Below are positions 33,118-41,361 of a stretch of 64,000 bases of DNA, piece after piece. The DNA comes from Streptomyces sp. CHD11 (GTDB lineage: Bacteria; Actinomycetota; Actinomycetes; Streptomycetales; Streptomycetaceae), in assembly GCF_018638295.1 (NCBI RefSeq), contig NZ_JABTTS010000003.1, forward strand, positions 378,569-442,568, in the 5' to 3' direction. The position numbers and the translations under genes are program-made. The first letter of the stretch is position 1; each line of letters begins with the position of its first letter. Under the pieces are notes generated by a model, which was given only the letters and a program-made list of their open reading frames with translations, was not told where the DNA came from and searched no databases.

Positions 33118-34368
33118 ATGCAAGCCGTACGTGAGATGACCGCGCCGGCCGTCCGCTTCGTGAAGCAGCGCCGGGACCCGGTGGCCGTGCAGACGCTGCG
33201 GTCGGCCGCGGCGGCCACGGTCGCCTACGTCATCGCGGTGCGGCTCAGTCCGGAGGCCGCCCCGCTCACCGCGCCCCTGACCGCGCTGCTCGTCGTCCAG
33301 GTCACCCTGTACTCCACGCTCACCACCGGGCTGCGCCGGGTGAACGCCGTGGTGACCGGGGTCGTCCTGGCGATCCTCTTCAGCCTGCTGGTGGGTCTGA
33401 CCTGGTGGAGCCTGGCCCTGCTCCTGCTGTCGTCGCTGATCATCGGCCATCTGGTGCGGGTGAACGAGTTCGTCCCCGAGGTGGCGATCAGCGCGATGCT
33501 GGTGCTCGGGGTGACCACCCACGGGGACACCGCATGGGCCCGGATCGTGGAGACGCTGATCGGAGCGTTCGTCGGCATGGGCTTCAACCTGCTGCTGGCC
33601 CCGCCGGTGTGGGTGGAGGAGGCAGGCGAGTCGATCGAGGAGCTGGCGCGGCGGGTGCGGCAGCTGATGCTGCGGATCGGCGAGGAGGCAGCACAGGGGC
33701 CGCCCTCGGAGCGCGCGGCGGCCCGGCTGCACGAGGCCCGCCGGCTGGACCACGACATCTACGAGGTGGACGCGGATCTCCGGCAGGCGGAGGACAGTCT
33801 GCGGCTCAACCCGCGGGTGCGTGAGGGGCTGCTGCACCGAGTCGTGCTGCGTACCGGCCTGGACACGCTGGAGATCTGCACGGTGGTGCTGCGGGTGCTG
33901 GCCCGCACCCTGACCGACCTGTCCAAGGAACGCGGCCCGGGCCGGCTGTTCGCGCGGGAGACGGGCGTCGTCTTCGAGCAGCTGCTGTCCGAGATCGCCG
34001 ACGCCGTGGTCAGTTTCGCGGTGCTGGTGACCACGAGTACGAGTGCCAACGCCGAGTCGGCCGAGGAGCGGCTCGCCTCCGAGCTGCGGCAGGCGGCGGC
34101 CACCCGTGACCGACTGGCCCAGCTGCTCTTCGAGGAGGCCCGGCGTGACGCGCGCCAGTGGCAGTTGCTGGGCGCGGTGCTCACCGAGGTCAACCGCATC
34201 CTCGACGAGATGGACACCGAGCACCGCACCCGCCGGCTCTTCGAGGAGCTGGACCGGCACTCGCAGGAACAGCGCGAGCGGCTGCCCCGGCTGACCCGGG
34301 TGCGGGACCGCCTCCGCGTTCCGGAGCGGCTGCGCCGGAACCGTCAGGGCGCCTCCCCTCGGTCCTGA
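33118..34368 (+). CDS. FUSC-like aromatic acid exporter-family membrane protein
   Basis: The 416-residue protein has six predicted helices in the first 170 residues (AAAATVAYVIAVRLS; LTALLVVQVTLYSTLTTGL; VVTGVVLAILFSLLVGL; LLLLSSLIIGHLV; GAFVGMGFNLLLAPPVWVE). A long charged helical C-terminal half follows. This is the half-size FUSC layout shared with the protein at 28931; the two appear paralogous but clearly diverged. ATG 33118 gives the best N-terminus, with an alternative at 33136. A very strong hairpin follows the stop. Confidence 0.8.
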   Translation: MQAVREMTAPAVRFVKQRRDPVAVQTLRSAAAATVAYVIAVRLSPEAAPLTAPLTALLVVQVTLYSTLTTGLRRVNAVVTGVVLAILFSLLVGLTWWSLALLLLSSLIIGHLVRVNEFVPEVAISAMLVLGVTTHGDTAWARIVETLIGAFVGMGFNLLLAPPVWVEEAGESIEELARRVRQLMLRIGEEAAQGPPSERAAARLHEARRLDHDIYEVDADLRQAEDSLRLNPRVREGLLHRVVLRTGLDTLEICTVVLRVLARTLTDLSKERGPGRLFARETGVVFEQLLSEIADAVVSFAVLVTTSTSANAESAEERLASELRQAAATRDRLAQLLFEEARRDARQWQLLGAVLTEVNRILDEMDTEHRTRRLFEELDRHSQEQRERLPRLTRVRDRLRVPERLRRNRQGASPRS

Positions 34369-34400
34369 GAGCCTGATGTCCCGCGGCGCCGGCTCCCGGA

Positions 34401-34439
34401 GGCGCGCCCGCGCGGTGCACCGCACCGCGCGGGCGCGCC
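34401..34439. terminator. Very strong bidirectional terminator
   Basis: Two perfect 18-bp arms (34401-34418 and 34422-34439), beginning GGCGCGCCCGCG, enclose a 3-nt loop between the convergent FUSC and DUF2470 genes. No T-run follows, as is common in Streptomyces terminators. Confidence 0.75.
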
Positions 34440-34446
34440 GTTCGCC

Positions 34447-35175
34447 TCACCCGTCGCCGTCCGCGCGCTGCCGCTGCAGTGCCCGGGGGCAGGAGGCGGC
34501 CGCGGCCTGCGAGAGCAGCGCGTGCATGCGTTCGGTGAGTGCGGCGACATCGTCGGCGGGCGCGTGGAAGGGCAGCCGTACGTCGCTGTCGGTGCGGACG
34601 CGTTCGATGCGCAGGGTCAGTCCGTGCCGGTCGACGGCGAGCGGCTGGACGCGGAGCGCGCCGTGCAGGCTGCCCGCGTCGACGAGGCGGGTGAGCCGTT
34701 CGACCGCGTCGCGGTGGCAGTCGGCGAGGTGGGTGAGCAGCCGGGCCTCGGCGGTGGCCAGCGGGTCGGGCACGCCTGCGGCGAAGTCGTCGAGGTCGAC
34801 GAGCACGGCGCCGGACGCCTGCCGGAGTACCACGCGTGTCGGCCGGAAGGCGAGACGGCCGTCCTGGAGGGAGAACCAGCCCGCGAGCCACAGCCGGGCA
34901 CGGATCCGGTCGCGGACCGGGACGGGTGCGGCGTCGGCGAACTCCAGCACGGCGGACGGTTCGCCGCGGGGCGCGCAGAGCGCGACGGCGAACAGGGCGC
35001 TGTCCGCCGGCACGTCCAGCAGGACCCGTCCGTCGTCGGTCACGGTGTGCGCGCCGGCGAACTCCTCCCTGGTGCCCTCCGCGGTCACCGCGCAGGACCA
35101 CGCGGTGGCGAGCACCGAGCGCGCCCGGTCCGCCGCGCCCGGCGCGGCCGTCCAGCCGTGCGTGTCGTCACCCAT
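34447..35175 (-). CDS. DUF2470-domain protein, iron-regulated
   Basis: A 242-residue protein. The N-terminal part (ARSVLATAWSCAVTAEG, GRVLLDVPADSALF) resembles the split-barrel region seen in haem-linked pyridoxamine-oxidase-like proteins. The C-terminal DUF2470 domain contains ALLTHLADCHRDAVERL and HGLTLRIERVRTDSDVRLPF. DUF2470 occurs in HugZ-type haem-utilisation proteins, so a haem or iron role is plausible. ATG 35175 follows AGGAGG. An almost perfect DmdR/DtxR iron box overlaps its promoter, which predicts expression under iron limitation. Confidence 0.82.
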   Translation of the reverse strand: MGDDTHGWTAAPGAADRARSVLATAWSCAVTAEGTREEFAGAHTVTDDGRVLLDVPADSALFAVALCAPRGEPSAVLEFADAAPVPVRDRIRARLWLAGWFSLQDGRLAFRPTRVVLRQASGAVLVDLDDFAAGVPDPLATAEARLLTHLADCHRDAVERLTRLVDAGSLHGALRVQPLAVDRHGLTLRIERVRTDSDVRLPFHAPADDVAALTERMHALLSQAAAASCPRALQRQRADGDG

Positions 35176-35188
35176 TCCGAACCTCCTC

Positions 35189-35207
35189 TTAGGTAAGCCT
35201 TGCCTAA
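35189..35207. promoter_or_regulatory. Iron box (DmdR1/DtxR/IdeR-type operator)
   Basis: TTAGGTAAGCCTTGCCTAA is a 19-bp near-perfect palindrome (one mismatched pair) that fits the consensus TTAGGTTAGSCTHACCTAA of actinobacterial iron repressors. It sits 14 bp upstream of the DUF2470 start codon, between the SD and the presumed promoter. Confidence 0.88.
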
Positions 35208-35349
35208 CCTATCGAAGATCGGGGTGCACGCCAACCAGGTGGCGTGATCCTTGTGGGACTCCTCAAGGCGCGTGAGCACGCCGAGCAGAGCGCGGGCGCA
35301 CAGGTCGCGCACCCGCTCACGGCTCGGTTCCGAGCGGACCGGCCCGCGC

Positions 35350-35379
35350 GGCCGTCCCGGGGCGTGGCCCGGGACGGCC
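35350..35379 (-). terminator. Hairpin downstream of the sigJ-like gene
   Basis: GGCCGTCCCGGG (35350-35361) pairs perfectly with CCCGGGACGGCC (35368-35379) around a 6-nt loop, 11 bp past the stop codon of the leftward sigma-factor gene. Confidence 0.65.
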
Positions 35380-35389
35380 TTCGCCGGTG

Positions 35390-36295
35390 TCAGTTCCCGG
35401 CGTCCGGAGCGACCAGGTGCTCCAGGCGGGACGGGTCGGCCAGGATGTACAGACCCGTGATGCGGTGGTCGGTGACGGTGACCGACACGACCGAACGGAT
35501 CCGGCCGTCCTCCACGCTGAGCAGGCCCAGCGCGTCGTTGACGAGGACCACGCGCGCCGCCGCCGTGTAGCGGGCGAACATCATCGCCGACTCGGCCACC
35601 GGCTTCGCACCCCGGAGCGTCTTGGACACGGCCAGGCCGCGGACGACCCGGCCCGCGTCGGCGCGCAGCACCACGTCCGGGTGCAGGACGGCGACCAGTG
35701 CCTCGAAGTCACCGCCGCGCGCGGCGGCCATGAACGCGTCGAGCACCCGTCGCTGCCGGCCCAGGTCGGGATCGGACGCGGGGGTGGCGTCCCGTACCCG
35801 GCGGCGGGCCCGGGAGGCGAGCTGCCGGGTGGCGGCCGCGTTGCGCTCCACGACGGGCGCTATGTCGCCGAACGGCACGGCGAACATGTCGTGCAGGACG
35901 AACACCAGCCGCTCGTCGGGCTCCAGTCTCTCCAGCACCACCAGCATGGCCACGCCCACCGCGTCCGCGCGCAGCGCCTCGTGTTCCGGGTCCGCTTGCG
36001 CCACGGGCCTGATCACCGGGTCGGGGACGAAGGTCTCGTCGATCGGCTGCTCCCGGCGCGCGGTGCGTACGCGCAGCATGTCCAGGCAGATCCGGCCGGT
36101 CACGGTGGTCAGCCAGCCGCCCAGGCTGACGATCTCGCCGGGGTCGACCCGGCCCAGGCGCAGCCAGGCCTCCTGGACGGCGTCCTCGGCCTCGGTGAGC
36201 GAGCCGAGCATGCGGTAGGCGACCGCCTCGAGATGGCCCCGGTGCTCCTCGAAGCTCCGCGCCAGCACCTCCTCGTCGCCGTTCAGCACGGTCAC
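35390..36295 (-). CDS. ECF41-type (SigJ-like) RNA polymerase sigma factor with SnoaL-like C-terminus
   Basis: The 301-residue protein has sigma region 2 (YRMLGSLTEAEDAVQEAWLR, WLTTVTGRICLDMLR) and region 4 (LVVLERLEPDERLVFVLHDM, FGDIAPVVERNAAATRQLAS). These are followed by a SnoaL/NTF2-like domain of about 100 residues (FMAAARGGDFEALVAVLHPD). That C-terminal domain marks ECF41/SigJ factors, where it replaces a separate anti-sigma protein and modulates activity. GTG 36295 overlaps the stop of the PIG-L gene by four bases (GTGA), so translation is coupled. ECF41 genes often neighbour oxidoreductases; a deacetylase is the partner here. Confidence 0.9.
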   Translation of the reverse strand: MTVLNGDEEVLARSFEEHRGHLEAVAYRMLGSLTEAEDAVQEAWLRLGRVDPGEIVSLGGWLTTVTGRICLDMLRVRTARREQPIDETFVPDPVIRPVAQADPEHEALRADAVGVAMLVVLERLEPDERLVFVLHDMFAVPFGDIAPVVERNAAATRQLASRARRRVRDATPASDPDLGRQRRVLDAFMAAARGGDFEALVAVLHPDVVLRADAGRVVRGLAVSKTLRGAKPVAESAMMFARYTAAARVVLVNDALGLLSVEDGRIRSVVSVTVTDHRITGLYILADPSRLEHLVAPDAGN

Positions 36296-37035
36296 CGGGC
36301 GAACAGCTCGAAGGCGACCGCCGGGCGGTTCCCGAACCGCTTCCCCGTCTCCTCGGCGAAGCCGGTCAGCAGGCCGCGTGCGTACGCCTCCGGGTCCTCG
36401 TCGGTCAACGCCTCGATATAGGTGCGGTGTTCGAGCAGGGAGCGCACCGCCCGCTCAAGACCGCCGGTCGCGTCCACCGCGTGCGTGGGGCGGTCGGAAC
36501 CGGCGACCGCCACCCAGCGGACGCCGTTCCAGGGTTCGAGGCCGCGCTCGGCCGGCTCCGGGAAGATCCAGCGGTTGCCGGCGTCACCGGCCGCGTCCAG
36601 CGTGGCGCGCCCGACGGCCACGTGGTCCGGGGTGTTCCAGTAGGTGCCGCCCCAGGTGTCCCGGTGGTTCAGGGTGATCAGCAGTTCGGGCCGGTATCTG
36701 CGCACCGCGGCGGCGATGTCCCGGCGCAGTGCGGGGCCGTACTCGACGACGCCGTCCGCGTGGTCGAGGAAGTCCACGTCCGACACGCCGACCACGGCCG
36801 CGCTCGCGCGCTGCTCGCGCTCCCTGAGCGGTGCGCACTCCGCCGGCTCCAGGGTGTCGATGCCCGCCTCCCCGCGGGTCGCCAGGACGTAGGAGACCTC
36901 ACGGCCGGCGTCGGTCCAGGACGCGACGGCCGCCGCGCATCCGTACTCGAGGTCGTCCGGATGGGCGACGACGGCCAGGGCTCGCCGCCAGTCTTCGGGC
37001 ATGGGCTGGAGTTGGCTGATCACCGGCTCGCTCAT
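36292..37035 (-). CDS. PIG-L-family (LmbE-like) zinc-dependent deacetylase
   Basis: The 247-residue protein has the metal-binding motif VAHPDDLEYG (His, Asp, Asp) and the second ligand region TPDHVAVG with its histidine. PIG-L enzymes remove N-acetyl groups from amino sugars; in actinomycetes they include MshB of mycothiol synthesis, but its own hallmarks cannot be confirmed here. The end of the gene overlaps the SigJ-like gene, so both are made from one mRNA. A substrate cannot be assigned. Confidence 0.88.
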   Translation of the reverse strand: MSEPVISQLQPMPEDWRRALAVVAHPDDLEYGCAAAVASWTDAGREVSYVLATRGEAGIDTLEPAECAPLREREQRASAAVVGVSDVDFLDHADGVVEYGPALRRDIAAAVRRYRPELLITLNHRDTWGGTYWNTPDHVAVGRATLDAAGDAGNRWIFPEPAERGLEPWNGVRWVAVAGSDRPTHAVDATGGLERAVRSLLEHRTYIEALTDEDPEAYARGLLTGFAEETGKRFGNRPAVAFELFAR

Positions 37036-37079
37036 GCCCGCAGACTAACCCGCCGCACCGACAGCGCGGCGGGCACGCG

Positions 37080-38381
37080 TCACGCCTCGTCGCGTGCCAG
37101 GGAGAGCAGCCGGTCCAGCACGCGGGGGCCGCCGGCCCGCACGCCGTCGTGCTCGAACTCGTCGGTGACCCAGGTGCGCAGACCGCGGATCCTACCGGCG
37201 GTCTCGAGCGAGTGGGGTGTGTGGACGTACATGTCGTCGTGGTAGACGGCCGCCGCGGCCGGGACCTCGTTGACGGCGAGGCGCGCGGGGTCGTAGAGGG
37301 GTGTCCAGTCGGTCCGCTCGGCGAGCAGTTCCGCGGTCTCGCGCAGCGGGCGCAGCGCCGGGTCGCAGTCGAACATCCAGGGGTGAATGGTTTCGCCGGT
37401 GAACAGCAGCGGTTCGTCCCCGGCGAGCGTCTTGGCCGCGTCGAACCGGGGGAACTCGGCCCGTACGCGTTCGGCGGACCAGGCGGTGGGCCGGTCGTCC
37501 CGGCCGTAGATCGCCTCGTGGACGAGCGCGTACAGCGGGTGGCCGGCGAACGACAGCAGGCTCTGCGCCTGTTCCTGGAAGGCGTCGGAGAGCGCGGGGC
37601 CGCCCGGGGTGCGGACGAAGGCGTCCTCCAGGAGGTAGTGCAGCCGGTGGCTGCCGTCCCCGGCGCCGAGCATCCGGCCGAGGGACTGGAACGCCTCGGC
37701 GGTGAAACGGTAGCCGTTCGGGAGCACGACCTCGTGGGTGAGGAGGTGGTCGGCCACGCGGCGGGCGCGTTCGACGTCCTGCGGGTAGCGGGCGTAGTGG
37801 GCGGCGACCTTGCGTTCGACGCGCGGGTAGGCGGCCCGGTAGACGTCGTCGGCGTGGGCGTCGAGGGAGGGCAGACCGCCGGTGACGATCGCGGTGTCGA
37901 GCCCTCCCGGGGCCATGGAGAGGTAGGCGACGGTGCAGAAGCCGCCGAAGCTCTGCCCGAGCACGCTCCAGGGGGCCCCACCGGTCACCCGGGATCGGAT
38001 GGCCTCGCAGTCCCGCACGATGGAGTCGGCGCGGAAGTGGGTGAGGTACGCGGCCTGTTCGGCGGGGCCGCCGCGCAGCGGGAGCGTCTGCCGGTTGGCG
38101 GGGGTGGAGCGGCCGGTGCCGCGTTGGTCGAGGAGGAGGACCCGGTACTCCGCGAGGGCGCGGCCGAGCCAGGCCGGCTTGCCGACGAAACGGTTCGCCC
38201 CGAAGCCCGGCCCGCCCTGGAGGTAGAGCAGCCAGGGCAGGTCCTGGCCCGCCCGCTCACTGGCGACGACCTCACGCGCGTACAGCTCGATCGTCTCCCC
38301 GGAGGGGTTGTGGTGATCGAGGGGCACGGTGAAGCGGCGGTCGGTGAGGACCACTCCGGGCTGGCGGTAGCTGACGGTCAA
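37080..38381 (-). CDS. Alpha/beta-hydrolase, proline iminopeptidase-like (peptidase S33)
   Basis: The 433-residue protein has the alpha/beta-hydrolase fold: the oxyanion region LLYLQGGPGFG, LLLDQRGTGRST and the nucleophile elbow GQSFGGF. A helical cap and C-terminal ETAGRIRG region make it the longer S33 type, which removes N-terminal proline or other residues from peptides. The start is TTG at 38381 with AGGAG five bases upstream; no ATG or GTG fits. No signal peptide is seen, so it is probably cytoplasmic. It appears unlinked to the LacI gene upstream. Confidence 0.85.
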   Translation of the reverse strand: MTVSYRQPGVVLTDRRFTVPLDHHNPSGETIELYAREVVASERAGQDLPWLLYLQGGPGFGANRFVGKPAWLGRALAEYRVLLLDQRGTGRSTPANRQTLPLRGGPAEQAAYLTHFRADSIVRDCEAIRSRVTGGAPWSVLGQSFGGFCTVAYLSMAPGGLDTAIVTGGLPSLDAHADDVYRAAYPRVERKVAAHYARYPQDVERARRVADHLLTHEVVLPNGYRFTAEAFQSLGRMLGAGDGSHRLHYLLEDAFVRTPGGPALSDAFQEQAQSLLSFAGHPLYALVHEAIYGRDDRPTAWSAERVRAEFPRFDAAKTLAGDEPLLFTGETIHPWMFDCDPALRPLRETAELLAERTDWTPLYDPARLAVNEVPAAAAVYHDDMYVHTPHSLETAGRIRGLRTWVTDEFEHDGVRAGGPRVLDRLLSLARDEA

Positions 38382-38482
38382 CGGAACTCCTGGGACGAAC
38401 GGATTGTCGGACCGTCACCCAGTTCAGCACATGTTCCTCCGGTCAACGAGCCCGGGATCAGGCGATCCTTGCGCGGCACCGG

Positions 38483-39502
38483 TCAACGGGCCGAGAGGCT
38501 GGAGCGCCGGACCACCAGCTCCGGACGGAGGACGACCCGGCGGTGCTCGTGAGGCGTGCCGCCGCTCTCGGTCTCCTCCAGCAGCAGCCCGGCCGCCAGG
38601 GCGCCCATGGTGACGGCGGGCTGCCGCACCGAGGTGAGCGGCACGGCCGCCGCGGCGGCGAACTCGATGTCGTCGTAGCCGACGATGGCCAGGTCGTCGG
38701 GCACGCCGACACCGGCCGCGTACATCGCCTGGAGCACCCCGAGGGCGAGCAGGTCGTTGGCGCAGAACACGGCGGTGGGCCGTTCGGCCAGTCCCAGGAG
38801 GCGGGCGCCCGCATCCCGTCCCGCCGCCACGTCGAGCCGTTCGGTGGGCAGCTCGGTCAGGGATTCCGGTCCGAGCCCGGCCTCGGCCAGCGCGTTCAGG
38901 GCGCCGGTACGGCGGTCCCGCACCTGGTTCAGTCCGGGCGGGCCGCTGACGTACGCGACGCTGCGGTGCCCGGCGTCGACGAGGTGCCCCACGGCCAGCG
39001 CGCCGCCCGCCACATCGTCCACGGAGACGGAGCACTCGGTGGTGCCCTCGGCGACCCGGTCGACCAGGACGAAGGGGATGCCGTGCCGGCGGAACGCCGC
39101 GATGTTGCGGCCGGTGGCGTCGGCCGGCGTGAGCAGTACGCCCCGTACCCGCTGTTCGGCGAAGAGGGAGAGGTACTCGGCCTCCTCTCCCGCGTCCTGG
39201 GCGCTGTTGCAGACCATCACGCCGAGCCCGGTCTGGCGCGCGGCGCGCTCCGCGCCGCGCGCGACGTCGACGAAGAAGGGGTTGCCCATGTCGAGGACGA
39301 GCAGCCCCATGATGCGGCTGCGGCCGGCGCGCAGCTGACGCGCCGACTCACTGCGGACGTAGCCGAGCCGGTCTATGGCGGACAGCACCCGCGCCCGGGT
39401 CTCGGCGGCGACCGTGTCCGGGCGGTTGATCACGTTGGAGACCGTGCCGACGGATACTCCGGCGACGCGGGCGACGTCCTTGATACCCACCGACTGGGCC
39501 AT
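38483..39502 (-). CDS. LacI-family regulator next to the rhamnose genes (candidate rhamnose repressor)
   Basis: The 339-residue protein starts with a LacI HTH (IKDVARVAGVSVGTVSNVIN; RSESARQLRAGRSR) and continues with the periplasmic-binding-protein-like effector domain (IMGLLVLDMGNPFF, AIVGYDDIEFA). ATG 39502 follows GGAGG by about 11 bases; the longer frame upstream is not family-like. It lies next to the BNR-protein and rhamnose transport genes and reads the same way, so it is the obvious candidate for the regulator of the two TGAAA-type operators at 46095 and 46261. That link is inference. Confidence 0.85.
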   Translation of the reverse strand: MAQSVGIKDVARVAGVSVGTVSNVINRPDTVAAETRARVLSAIDRLGYVRSESARQLRAGRSRIMGLLVLDMGNPFFVDVARGAERAARQTGLGVMVCNSAQDAGEEAEYLSLFAEQRVRGVLLTPADATGRNIAAFRRHGIPFVLVDRVAEGTTECSVSVDDVAGGALAVGHLVDAGHRSVAYVSGPPGLNQVRDRRTGALNALAEAGLGPESLTELPTERLDVAAGRDAGARLLGLAERPTAVFCANDLLALGVLQAMYAAGVGVPDDLAIVGYDDIEFAAAAAVPLTSVRQPAVTMGALAAGLLLEETESGGTPHEHRRVVLRPELVVRRSSLSAR

Positions 39503-39583
39503 CGGGCAGGGACCTCCAGGGAGACGGGGGGCGGCTCGGCGGGCCATCACACTACCCGCACGGCCGCCCCTTGCCGGTCACGG

Positions 39584-40996
39584 TCAGGCGGGCAGCCGGA
39601 AGTCGGCGACGCGCAGTGGTGAGGGCGCCGTACCGGTGGACTTCTCCTGGTACATGACCGACAGGACCCCGTCCTGGGCGACACGGGTCTCGTCGATCAC
39701 CGCCTCGCCGAAGGCGTCGAGCCCGGCGCCGTCGTACAGCAGCCGCCAGTCGGTGTGCCCGGAGGCGGCGGAGGCGGCGGCGACCCGGAGGCGGGGAAGG
39801 ACGGCGTAGGCGTTGTCGTACCGGTCCAGGACCAGCTTGGTGCGCCGGCTGCTGTCCAGCGGGACGGGGATTACGGTCTTCCGCCAGCCGCCGGCGGCGG
39901 TGCGGCGGACGTGGAAGGCGCGGCCGTTCGCCGTGCGGTCGGCGACGTGGTCCGTGGTGCACTGCCCGAAGCGGCCGGGGACGTAGGAGATGATCGCGTG
40001 CGGCCGGCCGGCGGAGTCGGTGAACTGGCTCTCCTGGTTCATCAGGGAGTGGTCCGGGTCCAGCGGGTCGACGACCAGTCCGGCGTCGGTGACACGGACC
40101 CGGTCGGGGGTACCGGTTCTGCCGACGACGGTGCCGGCGTCGGTGCGCCAGGTGCGGCCGCGGTCGTCGGAGTACACGTAGCAGGTGTCGTGGTTGGTGA
40201 GGCCACCGCGGTCGCACCTCACGGCGTCGTCACGCTCGCGCCAGGTGAAGAAGGCGTGCAGGCGGCCCCGCCGGTCGTAGTCGATGCCGTGCAGGTACAT
40301 GTTGCGGGCGGTGGAGGAGCCGTGCTCGCTGGTGTACGTGCCGGTGGAGCCGGTCCACTCCCCCAGTGCCGTCCAGCGGGTGCCGTCGTACTCGGCGAGC
40401 GCGTTGCGGCCGTTGCCGCAGACGCCCGCACGGTAGCTGAGCTGGAGCCTGCCCTCGGGGGTGGCGATGAACTGCGGATAGGTGAACCGCGAGGTGAGGG
40501 CGAGTCCGTCCAGGGTGGCCTGCGGGGCGCCGAAGCGGCTCGCGGTCCAGCTCTGGCCGGCCGGGTCGGTCAGGAGTCCGGCGACCGACTTGACGTAGGT
40601 GAAGCCGTCGCTGTGGGAGTCCATGTTCATGTGCAGCCGGCCGTCGGTCCCCGAGACGCCCATGGAGATGACGTTGTGGGAGTCGTCGTAGCGCAGGGTG
40701 TGGCCCACCCGCACGGTCTGCCAGGTGCTCGCGCCGAGGGTGCGGCGGCCGACGACGGCGTGGCGGTCGGCGGTGTACCAGGCGGCGTACTGGTGGCCCC
40801 GGTGGGTGAGCAGGCCGTTCTTCTGGAACGCGGTGTTGTTGACCAGGCCGTCGTAGGACACGAAGAAGAGCGCCAGGTCGTCGGGGGTGGTGCTGCCGAC
40901 AAGGGTGACCGACGGGCCGGGAGCGGCGGCCCCCGCGGCCGCGGAGTCGGGGGCGAGGGCCGTCACGGTGCCTGACGGCAGGGTACGTCGTCTCAT
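39584..40996 (-). CDS. BNR-4-repeat protein within the rhamnose locus
   Basis: The 470-residue protein has a beta-propeller layout with BNR_4-type blades: LFFVSYDGLVNNTAFQKNG, DDSHNVISMGVSG, LHMNMDSHSDGF, and Asp-box-like SDDRGRTWR. BNR_4 proteins include polysaccharide lyases acting on rhamnose-containing glycans, so a role in releasing rhamnose is plausible. The N-terminus is MRRRTLPSGTVTALAP..AAAG, where a Tat- or Sec-type signal would be expected; its hydrophobic core is weak because of Pro, Ser and Asp, so export is doubtful. ATG 40996 has an SD-like GGAG in GAAGGAGCC. It is 14 bp after the rhaM stop. Confidence 0.75.
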   Translation of the reverse strand: MRRRTLPSGTVTALAPDSAAAGAAAPGPSVTLVGSTTPDDLALFFVSYDGLVNNTAFQKNGLLTHRGHQYAAWYTADRHAVVGRRTLGASTWQTVRVGHTLRYDDSHNVISMGVSGTDGRLHMNMDSHSDGFTYVKSVAGLLTDPAGQSWTASRFGAPQATLDGLALTSRFTYPQFIATPEGRLQLSYRAGVCGNGRNALAEYDGTRWTALGEWTGSTGTYTSEHGSSTARNMYLHGIDYDRRGRLHAFFTWRERDDAVRCDRGGLTNHDTCYVYSDDRGRTWRTDAGTVVGRTGTPDRVRVTDAGLVVDPLDPDHSLMNQESQFTDSAGRPHAIISYVPGRFGQCTTDHVADRTANGRAFHVRRTAAGGWRKTVIPVPLDSSRRTKLVLDRYDNAYAVLPRLRVAAASAASGHTDWRLLYDGAGLDAFGEAVIDETRVAQDGVLSVMYQEKSTGTAPSPLRVADFRLPA

Positions 40997-41010
40997 GGCG
41001 GGCTCCTTCG

Positions 41011-41331
41011 TCAGGCGAGGTGGAAGACCTCGGTCAGCGGTGTCATCGCCTCGTCGGGGCGGGCACCGTCCGGGGACTCGAAGAAGGGGGCCATCTCGGC
41101 CTGCCAGCGGGCGTTGACGCCGGTGGCCTCCATGCCGGCCCTGGCCGCCTCGAAGTCCTCGGTCTCCAGGTAGCCGACGAGGAGGCCGTCGTCGCGAAGG
41201 AAGAGGGAGTAGTTGTGCCAGCCGGTGGCCGAGAGCGCCTCGCGCATCTGGGGCCACACGGCGGCGTGGCGTTCGCGGTACTCGGCGATCCGGTCCTGCC
41301 GGACCCTGAGCAGAAAACAGACGCGTTGCAT
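41011..41331 (-). CDS. rhaM: L-rhamnose mutarotase
   Basis: The 106-residue protein matches RhaM in length and pattern: RVCFLLRVRQDRIAEYRERH, AVWPQMREALSATGWHNYSL, and ARWQAEMAPFFE. It interconverts the anomers of L-rhamnose to feed the isomerase. The active-site histidine is in YRERH, and the WHNYSLF segment is diagnostic. It is followed within 14 bp by the BNR gene and preceded by rhaS, so it belongs to the leftward rhamnose operon. Confidence 0.9.
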   Translation of the reverse strand: MQRVCFLLRVRQDRIAEYRERHAAVWPQMREALSATGWHNYSLFLRDDGLLVGYLETEDFEAARAGMEATGVNARWQAEMAPFFESPDGARPDEAMTPLTEVFHLA

Positions 41332-41361
41332 GAGTACCGCTCCCCTGGGGACAGGCCGGGA

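Noticed and set aside
36292..37035. PIG-L gene as mycothiol biosynthesis gene mshB
   Set aside because: The AHPDD motif is shared by the entire family and no MshB-specific feature could be confirmed, so a gene symbol is not given.
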